Shown piece after piece: positions 60,701 through 64,000 of a stretch of 64,000 bases of DNA. Source of the DNA: Tulasnella sp. 424 (Eukaryota > Basidiomycota > Agaricomycetes > Cantharellales > Tulasnellaceae). Each line of letters opens with the position of its first letter. Within the stretch, counting starts at the first letter, position 1. The position numbers and the translations under genes were made by a program. Where the stretch lies: positions 1 to 64,000 of the forward strand of contig WSUB01000071.1 in the NCBI GenBank assembly GCA_019633425.1, in the 5' to 3' direction. Below the pieces are notes generated by a model, which was not told the origin of the DNA, did no database searches, and saw only the letters and a list, made by a program, of their open reading frames with translations.

Positions 60701-63700
60701 AAGCAACGCTCAGCGCGGAGTTACGTAGTGCGTTGCGAACCCTACCAATCTTTCCCATCTTCAATCCTGGTCCTCGAGACAACACCAATATCACGTTCGA
60801 CGTCGCTCCAGAAGGTGCCTCTTTCGTGGACGGCTCTGTTGGGGTCATTCCAAGCATTCGAGGCACAGCTTTCATCAGCCATGACCAAGGGAAAACCCTC
60901 CATACCGCATTGGAGGAGCAGGATATACTTGGAGAGATTGTCGTCTTGCAAAAGGTCATTGGCCCAGATGCATGGAGTCAGCAAGACAGCGTACCAGGTC
61001 TCGTCTCAGCTCTGGTGGACAGGCTGATCAATCGGCTGAATGAGTTGGGAGCCCCAACCCGGGAAAGAATTGCAGAACTTCCAATCGTGGAAGTGGAGGG
61101 ACGAGATGGTCGGCGGAGTCCAAAGGAAGTGGTCGATCCGAGCTCAGAACTTGCTGGGCTTTACGACGTGGAGGATGGAGTCTTGCCTGTCGGACAGTTT
61201 GCGACGGAGGGCGCGGGATCTTATATCTGCCTACTGCGAAATTACGGGATGATACGCACCACGTTGACGCCCCGTGCAATTCCGGAACGGGTCGCCCGCA
61301 TCTCGGATCAGTCACGGCCGATGAAAGATAGGGCGGAGAAAGCTTTACATCTGCTCAAGCTTCTAGAATCGTACACCCGCCCTGACGAGTCCATGTTACC
61401 CCCTGATGTTGTCAGAATTCTGGTCAGCTCGGCGTGGCTCCCGGTCGGAGATGCATTTCATAGGCCGTCGGAGTGTTGGGACGGCCGGCCGAAGGACGCG
61501 TTGCTTTGCGATCTGGTCTTGCCACGACTCCAAATCTCCGTCACCAGTAGTAATCTTCGGGATTGTTTTGGATGGACCCGAGTTCCGTTTGCCACTCTCA
61601 AGGCCCAATTATTCAAAGCCTCAGAGGTCGATCCGAAATCTTCGAACACGCCCCAGACAAACGGCTTGGAGAGAATCGAGGCGTTGTTGTGGGAGCTTGC
61701 TTCTGAATTCAAGGCCGGTCGGCTTTTACGGAAGGATCTCGGGTCATTGGTTGGAGCCTTGGGAGATGCTGCGTGGGTTCCTATTGAATCCCGAAGTCGA
61801 TGTGCGGCTCGGCAGGCCATGCTGGAACAGATTGATCTCGGCATGAAGTACCATGCGGTCGTTCCATCCTTGCTCCAATCAACTGCTATGGAGGAACTTC
61901 TGGAACACATGGGGATTCCTCGCCGGTAAGTACTTGTCGTGGTTTAAGCATCATGTTCAGCATGCTAACGGCGTTCAATAGTCCCTCCAAGGCCTCGCTT
62001 TTTGCAACTCTTCAAGAAATCTCCACGGAACTTTCAGTCCATGGTGTTGCGGTTGATACGCGAGATGGGTTGGTCCGTACATCGATTTTGATCCTCAAGG
62101 AACTCAGCCCGACCATTGAGGGAAGCGAGTCCGAGCTCCAAAAGATTCTTGTACCTACCAACGCCCGCAAGCTAGCTCCAGCGCCTGAAGTCTTATTCAA
62201 CGATTTGGGCGGGGACTCCACGTCCCCACCGCCTGGACTCAAGTTTGCCCATTCTCAAGTTTCTAAGCCACTCGCAAACACTCTTGGACTTCGTCGGTTG
62301 AGCGAAGAGGAGTTCTCACAGGATGGAGATGGCATTGAATCGTTCCACATGGGCGAAGATCTTCCCGTTCGGATAAAAGGAGTTTTGCAAGATTATGACA
62401 TCGACCTTTCCGGTAATGAATGGGTTGCAAATGCAGACGATGCTGGAGCCCACTCGGTCACGTTTCTGGTTGATGAAGCCAGCTTTGACGGTCGACGTGT
62501 TATTCCCGGGCTGAATAGCTTTCAATCGGGTCCTGCATTAGTGGTGCATAACGATGGAAAATTTACGGATGAAGATTTTAGGAGGCTGGTGAATATCGGG
62601 CAGGGCGGCAAATCAGGGAGGACGGACTTGATCGGTCGGTTTGGTCTTGGAGCTTTATCTTTCTATCACTTTTCCGAGGTAATAGCTCCGCTCAATCATT
62701 TCACTATATCCTGCTGATGCAGTTCTCCTTTTAGCTTCCATGGGTAATATCCGGGAAATACTGCTTGTTCTTGGATCCATCCCAACAGTTTTTGCCGCGC
62801 GACCGAAATGCCCGCCGCTCCGCAGCCCTTGTTCCTCTAAGTCTTTGCATGAGGTGAGCCCCTTCTTGGGAGATCAGATCATATTCTGACTCACCTGTCA
62901 TAGCCGCTACCCAGATCAGCTCAAGCCACTTGAGGGTTTATTTGGGTTTAGTTCTAAATGTGACGATTATAATGGGGTGGGTTGTAGATTACATCCCGTC
63001 TTGGCTTAAATTTGACATTCGGATTAGACCCTCTTCCGGTTTCCGCTTCGGACAGCCGCTCAAGCCACGAAGAGCAAGCTGTCAGACAAGCATTTCAGCG
63101 TTGGAGACATCGCAAGACAAATCAATCATTTCTACACGTACGCTCGCCAGTCCCTGTTTTTCACCAAGTCATTGGAGAAGATCTCTGCTGTCTGCCGTAC
63201 CGCAAGGCATGATAGCATCCCCATGTGGTCCGTCCGGTCCTCACGAGAGAGAATCTCAAACGGCGCGCAGAACGAGGTCCTTGCGTCCAAACTCTCCCTC
63301 CTCCTAAAGGCTTCCGATGCAGACGAAATTTCCGAGGATTGGTTGGTTACAATGAGCGGAGTAGCGAAGGAAGAATGTCCCGGAAATCTCTGGCCCCTTT
63401 TCTCCCAACATCGCCTTCCAACAACTCTCACAGTTGGCTTAGCCATGAATTTGTCCGCCAAAGGCAGCATCACGAACTCTCGACTCTTTGCCACACTCCC
63501 ACTTCCGGTCTCCACCTCGCTTCCTGTCCACATCCATGCAAACTGGATCCTGGCCCAGGACCGGCGCTCGATCCGCTACGACGCGCTCGAAGCGGCTAGC
63601 AAAAGGCCTTCGGACTCTCTTTACAACGAGTACCTCCTCGAAAATGCAATCCCGTCCCTCTATCTCAAGACTATAGCCCTTAGTCTTCTACATTGCCCCC

Positions 63701-64000
63701 AATTGGTTCATCAATTTTGGCCCGGGCGGATTCATGCCGGTCCAAGTCGAGCCGTTGTCGCCAAGCTTTACAACCGGGTTGTTTCCACCGAAGAGGGGAT
63801 TCTCCTTAGTGCTAAGAATCAACCAATCTCTCCCAGCAAAGCCATTATTCACCGACCCCAGAAAACGCCAATGGTAGTGCAAAGGGTTCTCTCCAAACTC
63901 CCAATTTCGAACTACGTCCCGGATCCCTACTTCGACACCAGCTTATGGGAAGACGCCGGCCGCCTGAGGTTCGATTCACCCAAGGAAGTCTCGAAGATTC
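57749..64000 (+). CDS. Sacsin-like protein with repeated HSP90-type ATPase modules, partial
   Basis: Exons 57749-57880, 57942-58151, 58221-59065, 59133-61925, 61982-62679, 62735-62853, 62904-62976 and 63028 to beyond the window; about 1947 codons so far. Module 1 (residues ~10-130) has the GHKL features: LREILQNTDDAGA, IATNDGYF, KYGLGFRACYHV. Module 2, near residue 1460, repeats them: GNEWVANADDAGA, VVHNDGKF, GRFGLGALSFYHFSELPWV, then GTLFRFPLR, typical of sacsin repeats. Human sacsin is a co-chaperone with three such repeats; fungal members are little studied. The start is the ATG 30 nt before the conserved helix. Exon 4 alone is 2.8 kb in an otherwise intron-rich region. The end lies outside the window. 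Confidence 0.88.
60550..60687 (+). repeat. In-frame 69-bp tandem duplication in the sacsin-like gene
   Basis: Units 60550-60618 and 60619-60687 each code for 23 residues following the pattern QE-RRT----F-TQQL--Y. They have diverged at several sites, so the duplication is not recent. Confidence 0.75.

Overview
Nuclear DNA of a filamentous basidiomycete, most likely an Agaricomycete. Evidence: almost every gene is cut by many 45-65 nt GT-AG introns (20 exons in GUF1 alone). The gene families also fit: DUF6535 membrane proteins, F-box/LRR-like proteins, TKL-type kinase-TPR proteins and a sacsin-like giant ATPase. No prokaryotic operon, CRISPR, rRNA or convincing tRNA was found. Species cannot be named from the sequence.

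Layout. (1) 1-11.2 kb: two tandem DUF6535 genes; the left copy is cut at its 5' end, the right copy is complete, and 3.7 kb of gene-poor DNA lies between them. A small four-helix membrane protein follows on the minus strand (11.9-12.4 kb). (2) 13.8-21.0 kb: a compact housekeeping island. It holds GUF1 (mitochondrial EF4/LepA GTPase), eIF2B beta, TRAPP subunit Trs23 and a glutaminyl-peptide cyclotransferase, arranged as one convergent and one divergent pair. (3) 21.3-28.1 kb: three tandem F-box genes on the minus strand. The first two are separated from the next by broken copies of the cyclotransferase 3' end, so the duplicated unit was 'cyclotransferase tail + F-box gene'. A 100-N gap in the first F-box gene is flanked by an exact 77-bp repeat and looks like an assembly artefact. 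(4) 29.7-52.2 kb: the main feature, seven tandem minus-strand genes (called K1-K7 here). Each codes for an N-terminal TKL-like protein kinase with an HGD ('non-RD') catalytic loop fused to about nine TPRs and a conserved C-terminal tail motif. All share one seven-exon, all-phase-0 gene structure. K4 (two nonsense codons) and K6 (1-bp deletion) are broken. (5) 52.7-55.9 kb: a TPR-MYND zinc-finger gene and a retropepsin-like gene, both minus strand. (6) 57.7 kb to the right edge: a large plus-strand sacsin-like gene with two HSP90-type ATPase modules, running off the window.

How it fits together. The island codes for conserved cell functions: mitochondrial and cytosolic translation, vesicle traffic and peptide maturation. 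It sits between arrays of lineage-expanded genes (DUF6535, F-box, kinase-TPR) that show tandem duplication, pseudogenes and internal repeat growth. The kinase-TPR array resembles a sensor-effector family: the kinase is conserved and the TPR part diverges. A role in recognition or signalling is inferred, not shown. Exon boundaries were placed by hand from splice signals, reading frame and comparison between paralogues.
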